Assembly (NCBI GenBank): GCA_945910005.1
Contig: OX246746.1
Location: 29,954,298 to 30,018,297 of the forward strand
Length of the DNA: 64,000 bases
Origin: Isoperla grammatica
Taxonomy: Eukaryota > Arthropoda > Insecta > Plecoptera > Perlodidae
Direction of reading: 5' to 3'
Shown: positions 47,494 to 57,355 of the stretch, one piece after another
Layout: each line of letters starts with the position of its first letter
Position numbering within the stretch: the first letter of the stretch is position 1
Translations under genes and position numbers: made by a program
The notes under the pieces: generated by a model
The model's input: the letters and a program-made list of their open reading frames with translations, nothing else
What the model was told of the DNA's origin: nothing
Databases searched by the model: none

Positions 47494-48740
47494 TGTATTT
47501 CTTTCTTTACAGCGAAGTTGGACACAATAAGGTACAACTTGTATTTGTTGTTAACGTCATCTCACATGTGTGTTTTAATAAATTGTATTTACATTGGTGT
47601 TTCATTTACTTGTATAATAATATAATATCATGATCTAACATCTACATAATTTGATGCTTCGTACTCGTAGGTTTACAATTACTTTTTCAACAAGTTTACA
47701 CATACACATGGCCAGGCCATAGAAATGTAAATGCCGAACATTGGTGTTTTACACACTACACTACACAAACTGTCTAGAACTTACGGAGTTAGATTGATGG
47801 AACACATGCCGTTCATATATTTTTTCCTTGTATTTGATCTTTTAAATAATTGGAAACAATAAGCCTATTTTGATTTTTTCGTTTTCGTGAAAATAAAACT
47901 CACATAAATATTGACCAACGGCGTTCATAATCATGTCCAATGATAAATTTTTCTTCCTACCCAATTATTTTTCCCTGCAAATAGTATTTCCATTTAATTA
48001 AATGTGACTTTCTTGCCGTTCTTCAAGCACTTGAAATAATACCAACAATTTGAGACTTATCTTTCATGGCCGTTTACAACTGCATTTGGGTTTATTCTAT
48101 TTTTTGCGAAAATAATAGCACTAATAATCTTATAACCATCCCCCCCCCCCCCCCTTTATGACCATTTTTGCCCTTTAGGATATGAAAGGTAAACGTTAAT
48201 GGTCTAGATGTTCACACGATGCTTTTAATCGCATTTGTTGCCTTCTCTCCCAGAAAGTCAGTCAAGCGATCTAAAAGACAGCGGTGCCTTTCTGGTACCC
48301 TTTTTCATCCACCGGTATTGCCTAAAGGCACATATATTGAGTTTCACATTATTTCTTTTACATTATGCTTAAAATATCAAATTAGCCTACCTTTTTCATT
48401 ATTATTGGTCAGTTAGTCTATTTAATAAATTGTGCCATTTTTTACCGTTTTTTAGGATCTCAACGCTAAACTCTGCAGATTTCCATGTTAGCATTATTTT
48501 TTCTTTATTTCTAAAAAATATCGAATTTTTTTACACCTTCCCCAGCGTAATCACTCAATTGGTCTTGTACTTAATACATTTACCGTTTTTTGCCGTTTTT
48601 TGGCTATAAAAAGTGAAAGCTACCGATTTCGATTTCCGGATTGCCTTTGCTGTAATCAGGTAAAAATTACGAATTTTTTGAGCCTACTCTCGGTTGGTCC
48701 GGCCGAGTGAGACCACAAAAGTGCGTAGCTGACCGTCTAT

Positions 48741-49424
48741 TAATTGACTGCGGCATGGTCATGATACACACATTGCAATCGATGATGGCAATAGCGAGTA
48801 CACACAATTTATATAATATATAAAGTAAATACTAGTCGAAGTTATTATGATTTTTTAAATAGATGCTGTACAACGGCTCATTTTTAAGAGAAACATTTTG
48901 ATTTTTTGAAAAGTGATTCGAGATTCTTTTGCCAAGCTTCCTTCGCCTGGCCTCACTTCCTGTAGATAGCATATTTTGCATTGTATTTATAAAAATGTAT
49001 AGGCCCTCTGGTTGCTTCGTGTACATGATACATTTAAGATGTTATGAGGACTCGCTGAGGTTAGCGCGGAGGCAAATACAAGCACTGAGACGACTGATTT
49101 TTTCAGTTAAACGATTACTACGATAATTTTCATATTTGGTCATATCCTTAATTAAGAAACGATCTACTCGCTCCAGTTAACACATTTTAAAAACAGTCAC
49201 CCAATTTTTAGTGAAAAATTGAGAAACTTCTTGATTTCACTCAACTTTCCCGAAATTCGTTTGCTTATTTTAAATGACTGGAATTTTTTTAAACATATTT
49301 TCGTACAACAACAAGCAGCTTAAACCAACCTGAGTGCAAATGTTAACTTTCAAAACTCTCGGTTAAATGGTTCAAAGGGAATTTTCATTTACAAAACGCA
49401 TGTTTTGTGTTCCAATTTATTTTA
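48741..49424. other. No gene recognised
   Basis: AT-rich unique sequence. Short frames of 64-65 codons overlap on both strands. Confidence 0.4.
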
Positions 49425-49640
49425 TTCTCTCGGCCGCTACCTCGCCCTAACGGTTGAAAGGCGCAGCGCTTGCAGCCGAGGTTTGAACGCTCGAGACGTC
49501 TCCTATTGGCTGGCGGGTTTCACCTCCCCGCGCACCGCGCACCGAAACTATCCGTGCAACAGATATCATTATCAGCTCGAGTCGAGCGTGGTTTCTGGCG
49601 ATGGGATGGGAGAGAGCCAAGCTGCCTAACGTTAGATATG
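49425..49640 (+). promoter_or_regulatory. CpG-rich promoter-like patch
   Basis: Many CpG dinucleotides in an AT-rich neighbourhood, with CTATTGGCTGGCGGG (inverted CCAAT box next to a GC-rich word) near 49502-49516 and several CGCGC words. Frames of 74-87 codons on both strands reflect the GC content. No TATA box or exon could be fixed, and the strand is a guess. It could also be part of an old element. Confidence 0.3.
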
Positions 49641-49787
49641 GAGTATGTACCAGTACCAGAGATGGGCAACCAATCAAGTCTATTGGTACTGGTACGCCAG
49701 CGAATTTCAAAGTCTCATTGTTGAGTGACTAATTACTAATTAGACTCTCAAAGGTCTCATTCCACACTTTGCAGACTTGGTAATAGC

Positions 49788-50301
49788 CAGGCCCGTAGGA
49801 ACTCTAAATCAAGTGGGGGGGAGAATTGTGAGCGCGAAGCGCGGATAACTCGCGTGGTCTGGGGCGGAGCCCCAGCCTCCGGAGGCCTTTTTGCCGACGG
49901 CGAAAAATTTTATTGCTATATTAGTTATTTCTCGATTTTTAGGCTTAAATAAATACGTTTTGAGGGCCCTAACCCGCCTCTTCCCTAATTACGTCACTGA
50001 CCTCAAGCACCCATTCGCTTTTATTTTGTAATGCTACAAAGTACAAACAAAGGCAGAGGAAATGTATCTTGTGTCGAAGATCTTGGCTTTCTCCGGGGCG
50101 TGGGGCCCTCTGTGTTTCTGCAAATATTATTTTCTCTTGTGAAATATGAAATTTAGTTGGTGAATGTTTACCCGGGTATCCGTGTGGTATTGTATGTCGG
50201 AATGTGCCTAACACGCTAAATTGGGTGGGTCACAGGAAAAAGTGGGGGGGGGGGGGGAATCTCCCCCCATTCCCCCCCCCCCCCCCCTTCCTATGCGCCT
50301 G
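49788..50301. mobile_element. hAT-type element, 514 bp
   Basis: Starts CAGGCCCGTAGGAA and ends TTCCTATGCGCCTG, 12 of 14 inverted matches, with a perfect 8-bp duplication GTAATAGC at 49780-49787 and 50302-50309. It carries the GGGGCGGAGCCCCAGCC and TTTGCCGACGGCGAAAAA module shared with 22064-22695 and 26490-26605. It ends in long G and C runs (50244-50288). Non-autonomous. Confidence 0.93.
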
Positions 50302-50309
50302 GTAATAGC

Positions 50310-51524
50310 ATCCAAAGACAATGAGTGGAGACACAAACTGTTGATGAAGGAAATTACAAAAAACTGTCCCACGTAGGACCAGAACCTACGTTCCTCGGTG
50401 TTTTATGCTTGGGAACTGCCTGCACTTGCAGTCCCCTGCACTCTTATCATATGCGTTTCCGCGGACGGCTGTGTATACTTTAAATAATTAATGGTATTGT
50501 TTGATAATAATTATGGGAGAATAAAAGAATTACTTTCATTCTAATACAAAAATGTGTTTACATGTAAATGGAAGTACACTGTGTTGTCCATTGCATTACT
50601 TTATAGGCTCATTTTAAAAGCTCCTGTTGATAGGCCTACGTATAGTAGTCCTAAGCTTACATTAATTGGCTTTTGCATAAGAACACGAAGTGTTTATAAT
50701 AATTAGTCATCTGTGATAACTGTACGAGCCACCCATAAACTTGGCTTGGAGGGGGGGGGGGGGGGGGGGGGGAGGTTGAAGGTGGACCCGGACGCAAAAG
50801 TATTATATTTGATGATAAATAATTTATGAGCAAAAGTGAAACAGCTGGGCTGTCAGATACTTTTCAATTTTGAAATTGGCCGAGGGTTGTTTGTAAACAT
50901 CCCGGATTATCCATTGAGAAACACTTCGGAAAAGTACTATTATGATTCACAGTGCAGGGAATCAAACCAGTAACCTTTCAAACTAGTGGTGCATGCTAGC
51001 GAAACACTATTTCTATAAGAAAAGCTAATACTAGTTTTGTTTCCCTTATCAAGGCGCATAGACTAATTTAAGTTTATTGAGTGACCCACAAAGCGTACCT
51101 CACAAACCTCAACCCGAAGTTCGCAAGGAAAGGTTGGTGCATAATGACTGTGTTCGTAAGTATAAGATATAAAGTTAAAAAAAACTTACAACCCGTATCC
51201 GTTGTGAATCGGATCGAGGTATATATTTGGCTTGTCGGGCCGGGCGGACACACGAAGAACTGTGTTATGTATGCAATCTACCATATTGTTGGTTTGGTAT
51301 ACGCACACACATTGCTTTGTTTATAACGTGTGTGTGTGTGTGCGGGGGGGGGGGAGCAGACTGCCAATACACATCACAAATAATGTTCAAACATCAACAC
51401 AAACTAAATTCAAAGTTTCACAAATCTAGTAGTTTGCATTACGTTGCACAGGAATTGATAATAGGCAACTATTATGTGGGGGGGGGGGGGGGGGGGGGCT
51501 CTATTACGATAAAATATGTAATAC
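50310..51524. other. No gene; G-tracts
   Basis: Contains G22 at 50751-50772 and G21 at 51478-51498, plus a (GT)n-G run at 51329-51353. Possible tRNA-like remnants near 50365-50395 and 50950-50990 on the minus strand are too weak to call. Confidence 0.45.
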
Positions 51525-51770
51525 CGATCGAGATCCGGCTAATGGTTAGCAAACAAGTCGCTAATTCGGGAGATCGCAGGTTCGATACCCGCTTTACCGG
51601 CTATCTTGACTGAAGTTTGGCCTCAAGGTTTTCGCAATCATAGAGGCGAATGCTGAAATTGAGTCATACCACGGTCATACGAATAGCTCTCGGGCAATCT
51701 TCCACAACTAACCAAATACCACAGTAAATGTCACCTGAAGAGGGCCAAGTTGTGCAGGTCCTACCAACAA
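51525..51770 (+). repeat. SINE-A copy, diverged
   Basis: Box B GCAGGTTCGATACCCGC, then CCGGCTATCTTGACTGAAG, CAAGGTTTTCGCAATCATAG, AGGCGAATGCTGAAATTGAG and GTCACCTGAAGAGGGCC appear in SINE-A order. Box A is degenerate (GGCTAATGGTTAGCAAAC). Confidence 0.7.
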
Positions 51771-53416
51771 TTACGATTATTACTGATACGCCTGTTATAA
51801 GAGCCTCATCACAGATAACAAATTAAAACAAATTAAATTTGTATCTGCATGGCCTCATGCATAATCATATCCCAACTGTAAATGGTTTGTGAAGTTCTGT
51901 GTTATTTCGTGTGTGGTTTAAGTAAGCAGTGCAATCTGCCATCTTCACATATCACAATAAATAATGCACCTACAAATTTAAAACAACAATAAGACAGATT
52001 CTATGTCGACGCATCCACGGCTCAGACACAACCAACGATCGTAATAGTCATAAGCTTCGCAGCTGACTACCTTTATGATTGTATATGAGAAGTGACATCT
52101 TACATAAGCGTTGAGGCAATTCAAATATATTATTGTATTTGTGTAATTCAAATATTGCGTGGCCTCGTTACCGTAGGTCCAAGCTAGTGAATTTAAATTT
52201 CTTATGACCTTACTACGTAATGTATAAACATATTAAAAATCACTAGAATGTGTTTATAAACACGTTTTCATATTACATCTAACTATTAGTCTATTAGATT
52301 GCAATGAGTGGGAATAGACATTATCAATATTTTGATACCTGTTTCACGTTACCTATCGGGACCACAGAAAAAACTGCTATGAAATGGCTACTGCATTTGA
52401 AATTGGTATTCAGCATAGGCACACTCATCATAAGTCATACAGAATCGAAATGTCTTGGGCCGGAGTTAACGTCTGCAGACTCATAATGTGTTTACTTTGG
52501 GTTAGTCTGTTAGAAGGTCAACCCAGCTGTGGACAAAATGTGTAAAGGGCCAGTTTTTATCAGTCAGTGATTAGGCTAACTAGGGATTTTGAGAATGCTA
52601 TCATACTGTTAGTAACCAAATATCAAATACATCCTAATTACTCTTATCAAAGTGATAGAATTCATATTCCAGCGACTTTAAATTCGTATGTAGACTACAT
52701 TGTATTTGGTATAGACAGATCATTGTTCTCTAAACGTTGCATAATTTAAAATCTTTGTAAGCTTGACAAATGATTAAATAATAGCCAACCAGAATAAACA
52801 TACATATACTATTTTATTTCCTATTTATCAAACATTTGGGCTTATGAATTCAATAAATTATAACTAAGTTGTGGGTTTTTTAAAATTGGTATCATATACA
52901 AAATTAGTTTGAACTAAAAAATATCATTTTGAATATATGTATAGGTTGTAAATACATTTTACATTGACAATATTGGTAATAGCCCCGGTTACACTAAACA
53001 CTGATTAAAAAGTGATTGAAAAACAGGCCCTAATAATTGTAATCGACCTTTTAATGTAAATACTAGAATTTGTTACGCAAACGTTCAGAAGCCACGTAAG
53101 TTTAAATTGGTTTATAGTGTGGATTTGGGTAGCTTTGCCATTGTCACCGTGACATTCAAGCAAAAGTAACGTAATGTAGCAGTAAAAGTACTACAATTGT
53201 AACACAATGGTATTATTTTAATTGTTTGTGCAAAAGATGCACATTTCTCGCTATGACAAATAATGATTATTACTACATGTTGTGACCCGCACGTCTCTTC
53301 TAGGTTTATTTTATTTCGTATAGTTTTGTTTCTAGTAATGGACACGTGATATTATTATTATAAATATTCGACGTGCAATGACTTGGATAAATTCTATGTG
53401 ATTTAGAACGGACGAA
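51771..53416. other. No gene confirmed; small ORF with signal-like start at 52379
   Basis: ATG 52379 opens 35 codons to TAA 52484-52486, starting MKWLLHLKLVFSIGTLII, a signal-peptide-like stretch followed by SHTESKC. It is too short and isolated to call a gene. The remaining sequence is AT-rich and unique. Confidence 0.3.
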
Positions 53417-53685
53417 CGTCCTATAGCAACGAAGAATTCAATAAATTCAAAGTTGTTCTGAATCAGCCTTGTTGATTCTGGCATCTGTCCGCAGATGTTC
53501 GCACTGTCCAATCACAGGTTCATATGTTTACATATTTGAAATATAGATCTTTGATTGGTTAATATCGTTCACTCGTCGATGGTGTTCGGAGCCTACAGGG
53601 TTGGTTTAGTCACTTTAGTTAAAGTCCCCCATTGAAAATCAGTCTTGTTACTGAGATGGGTAGAATCTATAAATACGAATGTATT
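53417..53685 (+). mobile_element. Family C retroposon copy 3
   Basis: Shares CTTGTTGATTCTGGCATCTG, TTCGCACTGTCCAATCACAG, CACTCGTCGATGGTGTTCGG, GAGCCTACAGGG and ACTGAGATGGGTAGA in order with copy 1 read on the minus strand. It ends in TATTTTATTTTATTTATT, the 3' tail. Confidence 0.75.
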
Positions 53686-53731
53686 TTATTTTATTTATTT
53701 AGAACAGCATTGCTTGATAAAGGGAGAAAGA

Positions 53732-54538
53732 CAGTGGCGTAGCTTTCCCCGGGCAACAGAACCTGGTGGGCCCCTAACATATACTCGTAAACGTAATTTT
53801 GTATCGTGTTCGGGATTATGTTCATTCTATTTTGACGCTAGTCGACTACACATCGCGTCGGCTAATACAACAATTGGCCATTGTTGTTAATTATTGTCAC
53901 TGATTGTTGGTTTAGTCTGCTAGCTAGTCGAGTAGATTTATACTGTATAGACTTGTTTTTTACATGAAGAGCAACAATAATGAAAACTAGGATCTGGGAC
54001 GAAATTGTCAATAGCAAAATTAGTGTTACAAAATTCAACTTAAATGGCATGAATTCACCATTGATTTAGAGCTTCCAATTTCTAACTTACCGGATATCGA
54101 ACGAATTGATTAGGTGATCGTAATATATTCTTTTCTTCTGAGCTATTTTCGATCGAAAGTGTTCTATTCCAATGCATTATTCAAAATTGTGAAAAAAGCG
54201 TTCTGAACTTGCAACAGTAACTGGTAGTGTTAGGAAATTACCATCAATGCTGTTCACAGAACAAACATCAGGAAAGTGAAATATGCAGTATTTTGAAACT
54301 ACACTTTTATAGAAGCAAGATTTACAATGTCACTTACAATGTCAATTGAACACGACCGAAATGAGATGATCCGCACCGGCAATTATTAATTTAATAGTTG
54401 TTGGTATGAGTTTCGAATTTTATTGAAGCTTATAAACAATGATAGGTTTCCAACTCAAGCCAGTCTAGAAACCGGGCCCCTCTAGAGGCTAGACCACGGG
54501 CCCCCGGGCTTCGCCCGGGCTATTCCTATACGCCACTG
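53732..54538. mobile_element. hAT-type element, 807 bp
   Basis: Starts CAGTGGCGTAGC and ends ATACGCCACTG (10 bp perfect), with an exact 8-bp duplication GAGAAAGA at 53724-53731 and 54539-54546. Near the right end CGGGCCCCCGGGCTTCGCCC is a GC-rich hairpin. The disrupted site (TGCTTGATAAAGGG / CTGTCATGAATATTTTGG) resembles 55226-55270 (TGCTTGATAAAGTG ... AATATTTTTAG), so it landed in a pre-existing repeat. Confidence 0.93.
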
Positions 54539-54546
54539 GAGAAAGA

Positions 54547-55299
54547 CTGTCATGAATATTTTGGAAGTTACATCAAGTTACAAACCGCATGGTAACGGGG
54601 GAGCAGTTGCTATTATCATTGAGTTTATTATTGTACACATTTTTTTTTTTAAATTACTACACTAATAAACTCAATGCTATTATGCTGGTGCATTTGTGTT
54701 GACGTGATAAGAACGAAGGTGCGTAGACGCGCTATCTAATTTATTGCTGTCTGTTGGATAAACATAATATTTAGTATATTATAAGTACAGTAGTATTATG
54801 AACTTATCATAAGTATTGGTTTGCACAAACACTGTTAAAATTCTGTGAAGTTGAAAAACCACGCAACTTTACAATAGCTTTTGGGTTTATTTGCCCTTAT
54901 GATTGTACTGTTACATTGGTATAGGTATTTATTTAATGTAAATCTTGCTACACAAAGGCCTTATTTTACGCCTATATTCTTGAGTTTAATTTTAATTTTT
55001 GCAAAAGAAACGCAATCTCACCATAAGTAGGCCTACTCATGATTGATTAATATTATTGTAACCCGTATTTGTCTTAGTTCAACTTACTTCGAATAGTATT
55101 ATTTATATTTATTTCTCGTAGTGGGCACTTGATGCTGGAGGCTATCTATTATAACTATTCTGTGAACAATATTATTGAGAAATTGAATGTAATGTAGATG
55201 CAAGAAGAACGACTGGCATAATCATTGCTTGATAAAGTGAGGGCTATCTCCGTAAATATTTTTAGTTCCATACAGTTACAAAACGCGGAGTGACGGCCG
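54547..55299. other. No gene; target repeat of the hAT insertion recurs at 55226
   Basis: AT-rich. Contains two copies of AATAAACTCAATG-type words in opposite orientation around a poly-T run (54624-54676), and the second copy of the short repeat interrupted by the hAT element. Confidence 0.4.
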
Positions 55300-55520
55300 A
55301 CGGGGAAGCGAATGTATTTCCGAGCAGTGGTCGCTGTTGTAAGCGAGACTCATCGACCATCACACCGCCACCGCGTGAGATCAACTGGTGAGGTCACGTG
55401 ACGCGCGACAGATCTCGCCCGTAAACGCTACGGGTAGAGCCGATCAGAGCCGAACTTGAGCGACCGTTTCGCTAGTCTCCGCCCACCAGGCATCTACAAT
55501 ATTCGTTTTCTTCGCCGTAA
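55300..55520 (+). promoter_or_regulatory. CpG-rich promoter-like patch with GTCACGTGAC
   Basis: CpG-dense for the window (ACACCGCCACCGCGTGAG, GTGACGCGCGACAG). Contains the 10-bp palindrome GTCACGTGAC at 55393-55402, an E-box form bound by bHLH-Zip factors of the USF/TFE type. A 67-codon frame beginning with a non-ATG codon crosses 55456-55659. No exon boundary was confirmed. The tandem duplication that follows does not include this patch. Confidence 0.3.
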
Positions 55521-55591
55521 CTTCCAACGAGGAGTTGGCCTCGTCTCAGCGCAATACCTAGACGATTCCGGTCAGTGCCAAAACTGTCTTT

Positions 55592-56036
55592 TATTCTGTG
55601 CGTCATTGTCTACTGCCGATGAGTTATATATATTGACAATGCATAATGAATCATTTTAGTACAGTCCCTTTTTACGTCACATACGCGTGGATTCATACTA
55701 TGATTCGATGCTATCTTTGTCAACGTTGCTAATCGAGACGATTAGCATCAGACGATTAGGGCATCAAGCATTTTTACCTGTAAATAGTAAAAATAATATC
55801 ATACAAATTGTAATTCTGAGCGTCATTGTCTACTGCCGATGAGTTATATATTATATTGACAATGCATAATGAATCATTTTAGTACAGTCCCTTTTTACGT
55901 CACATACGCGTGGATTCATACTATGATTCGATGCTATCTTTGTCAACGTTGCTAATCGAGACGATTAGCATCAGACGATTAGGGCATCAAGCATTTTTAC
56001 CTGTAAATAGTAAAAATAATATCATACAAATTGTAA
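55592..56036 (+). repeat. 220-bp tandem duplication, two copies
   Basis: The segment from GCGTCATTGTCTACTGCCGA (55600) is repeated from 55820. The copies are nearly identical through CACATACGCGTGGATTCATA, GCTAATCGAGACGATTAGC and TCATACAAATTGTAAT, differing mainly by a small TA indel near 55629/55849. Each copy has an 18-bp interrupted palindrome, GCTAATCGAGACGATTAGC. High identity means a recent duplication. Confidence 0.95.
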
Positions 56037-56088
56037 TGCTTTATAGAAACCCTTAAATAAATAAAAATAAAAAAAATAAAAATCATTT

Positions 56089-56121
56089 GCCCCCAATAGT
56101 AATTAACATGTTATTGGGGGC
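56089..56121. repeat. Short perfect inverted repeat
   Basis: GCCCCCAATA at 56089-56098 and TATTGGGGGC at 56112-56121 form a 10-bp stem over a 13-base loop, immediately before a tRNA-like segment. Confidence 0.85.
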
Positions 56122-56195
56122 TCGTCCGGGATTTGAAACCGGGACCTAATTCTAAAAGTTGCGTTAGTGGAACGACGATTGAGCCGCCGTGTCCT
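56114..56195 (-). repeat. tRNA-like SINE head
   Basis: Minus strand: GGCTCAATCGTCGTTCCACT, then TAGGTCCCGGTTTCAAATCC with box B-like GGTTTCAAATCCCGG. The spacing suits a tRNA-derived head; a working tRNA is unlikely. Confidence 0.45.
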
Positions 56196-56713
56196 GCCGA
56201 GGGCGTTGTCGGGTGTCTGTTGTCGGTTGTCGGCTGTCGAAGAGAAGTTGTCTTCTTTAGGTTTGACTGAACCAGTCTTGTTCTGTACAAACATCACTAC
56301 ATATACATGCGTCGCGGTCGTATGCACACATCGACTACAAACAAACAACTCAACAATGACTTTGCTGATGCCGGCATTGAAATCACCATCAAAACTCTGC
56401 CTTTGAGGAGAATGCCAAATTGGTGATTGTATTTATCTATTTATTTATTTATTTTAATGATTTTAACGACGTATTCGACAGCTTAGGTCATATGACGTCT
56501 TCCGAATCAGGTCCATATACATCGCTAGGGTCGTCATAAAGGGAGTCGGGCAGGGCCAAGTGGGGAGGGGGGGAGGGAGAAGTCTTCAGTGGGACAGTGG
56601 GGGAAAAGGGACGATTGGATCGCAAAGAGGACCGGCAAGAGTGAAAGGAGGAAGAGGAAACATGAGGAAGGCAACTGTCCGCGTTGGCGCTTGTGGGAGG
56701 GACGCAGGTCCTG
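56196..56713. other. No gene confirmed; Ser/Pro-rich minus frame
   Basis: A 99-codon minus frame (56488-56787) encodes a Ser/Pro-rich stretch ending DPSDVYGPDSEDVI. It overlaps family E at its start, and a possible acceptor CGATAGCAG lies at about 56710-56718 on the minus strand. If that is used, an exon at about 56488-56709 would encode only the Ser/Pro-rich part. No family is recognised. Confidence 0.25.
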
Positions 56714-56900
56714 CTATCGGATTCAAAAAGGTGTCTCTCGATTAAGAAAACAGCCAATAAACTAATGAACAATGATGCAATACCCAATACACTTTCATAA
56801 TGATTTTATTATATTCTTAAAAATTGTCCTAAATTGTTTTATTGATGTTGTATTTTTTGTTATGTTATAACAATAATACAATGATAATCCGTGAAAAAAG
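56714..56900 (+). repeat. Family E dispersed repeat, copy 2
   Basis: Starts CTATCGGATTCAAAAAGGTG exactly as at 41425 and follows the same order: TTATTATATTCTTAAAAAT, GATGTTGTATTTTTTGTTA, ACAATAATACAATG and CGTGAAAAAA. Confidence 0.65.
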
Positions 56901-57074
56901 CTATGTAGAAGCTTAAGTACTCAAAGAAATGTTTAATATTTGGATTAATATAACCAAGAAACAACGCTCTATATTACGGTGGCTTCCCTCCGACGCCATC
57001 ACTATAATTATTATTTGCGTACGAATTTTCAAGTCGAGTCAAGTCAAGTCCCTTTTTGAATCCGATGGTAAGCG

Positions 57075-57190
57075 TAAGGAAAAGATTTTTGTAGCTGTCT
57101 TCCATCTTCATCTTCATATCAGCCCTCATCGTCTCCAATAGCATGATTGCAATAATGGAGACATAAAGCACCAACAATCAAGATTGTAAT
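57075..57190 (+). repeat. SINE-B 3' part
   Basis: Contains CTTCATCTTCATATCAGCC, CTCATCGTCTCCAATAGCAT and GATTGCAATAATGGAGACAT, the common SINE-B end. The tRNA-like head is missing. Confidence 0.65.
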
Positions 57191-57204
57191 GCTTCTTCTT
57201 CTGT

Positions 57205-57355
57205 GTTGCTTACAGATATATCGGGACCAAGCGGAGGTGGCGGAATGGATTCCTATCATCTCAATCCTGACTGCAGAGGTTTCGAGGGTTTCCTCAGTCA
57301 TACAGTGTGCCTAAATGGTGGGGCAAAGGAACTAGTGAAGAGTGAACCTTAAATA
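57205..57355 (+). repeat. SINE-A-like fragment
   Basis: AAGCGGAGGTGGCGGAATGG resembles a box A region. AATCCTGACTGCAGAGG and GGGTTTCCTCAGTCATACAG follow as in the SINE-A body, and AACTAGTGAAGAG may be the remains of the 3' block. Box B is lost. The copy is strongly diverged. Confidence 0.4.

Larger units (their letters stand above)
45623..48740. mobile_element. 3.1-kb DNA element with long inverted repeats
   Basis: The left end ATAGACGGTCAGCTA and right end TAGCTGACCGTCTAT are exact inverted repeats. The arms (about 45623-45800 and 48581-48740) continue for roughly 160-178 bp with a short indel, sharing GGTCTCACTCGGCCGGACCA, CGTAATTTTTACCTGATTAC and CGGCAAAAAACGG-type words. Subterminal repeats follow on both sides. 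Inside lie a Cys-rich coding relic (46753-46925) and a family C retroposon (47219-47493). The target duplication is unclear, so the superfamily is not assigned. Confidence 0.75.
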
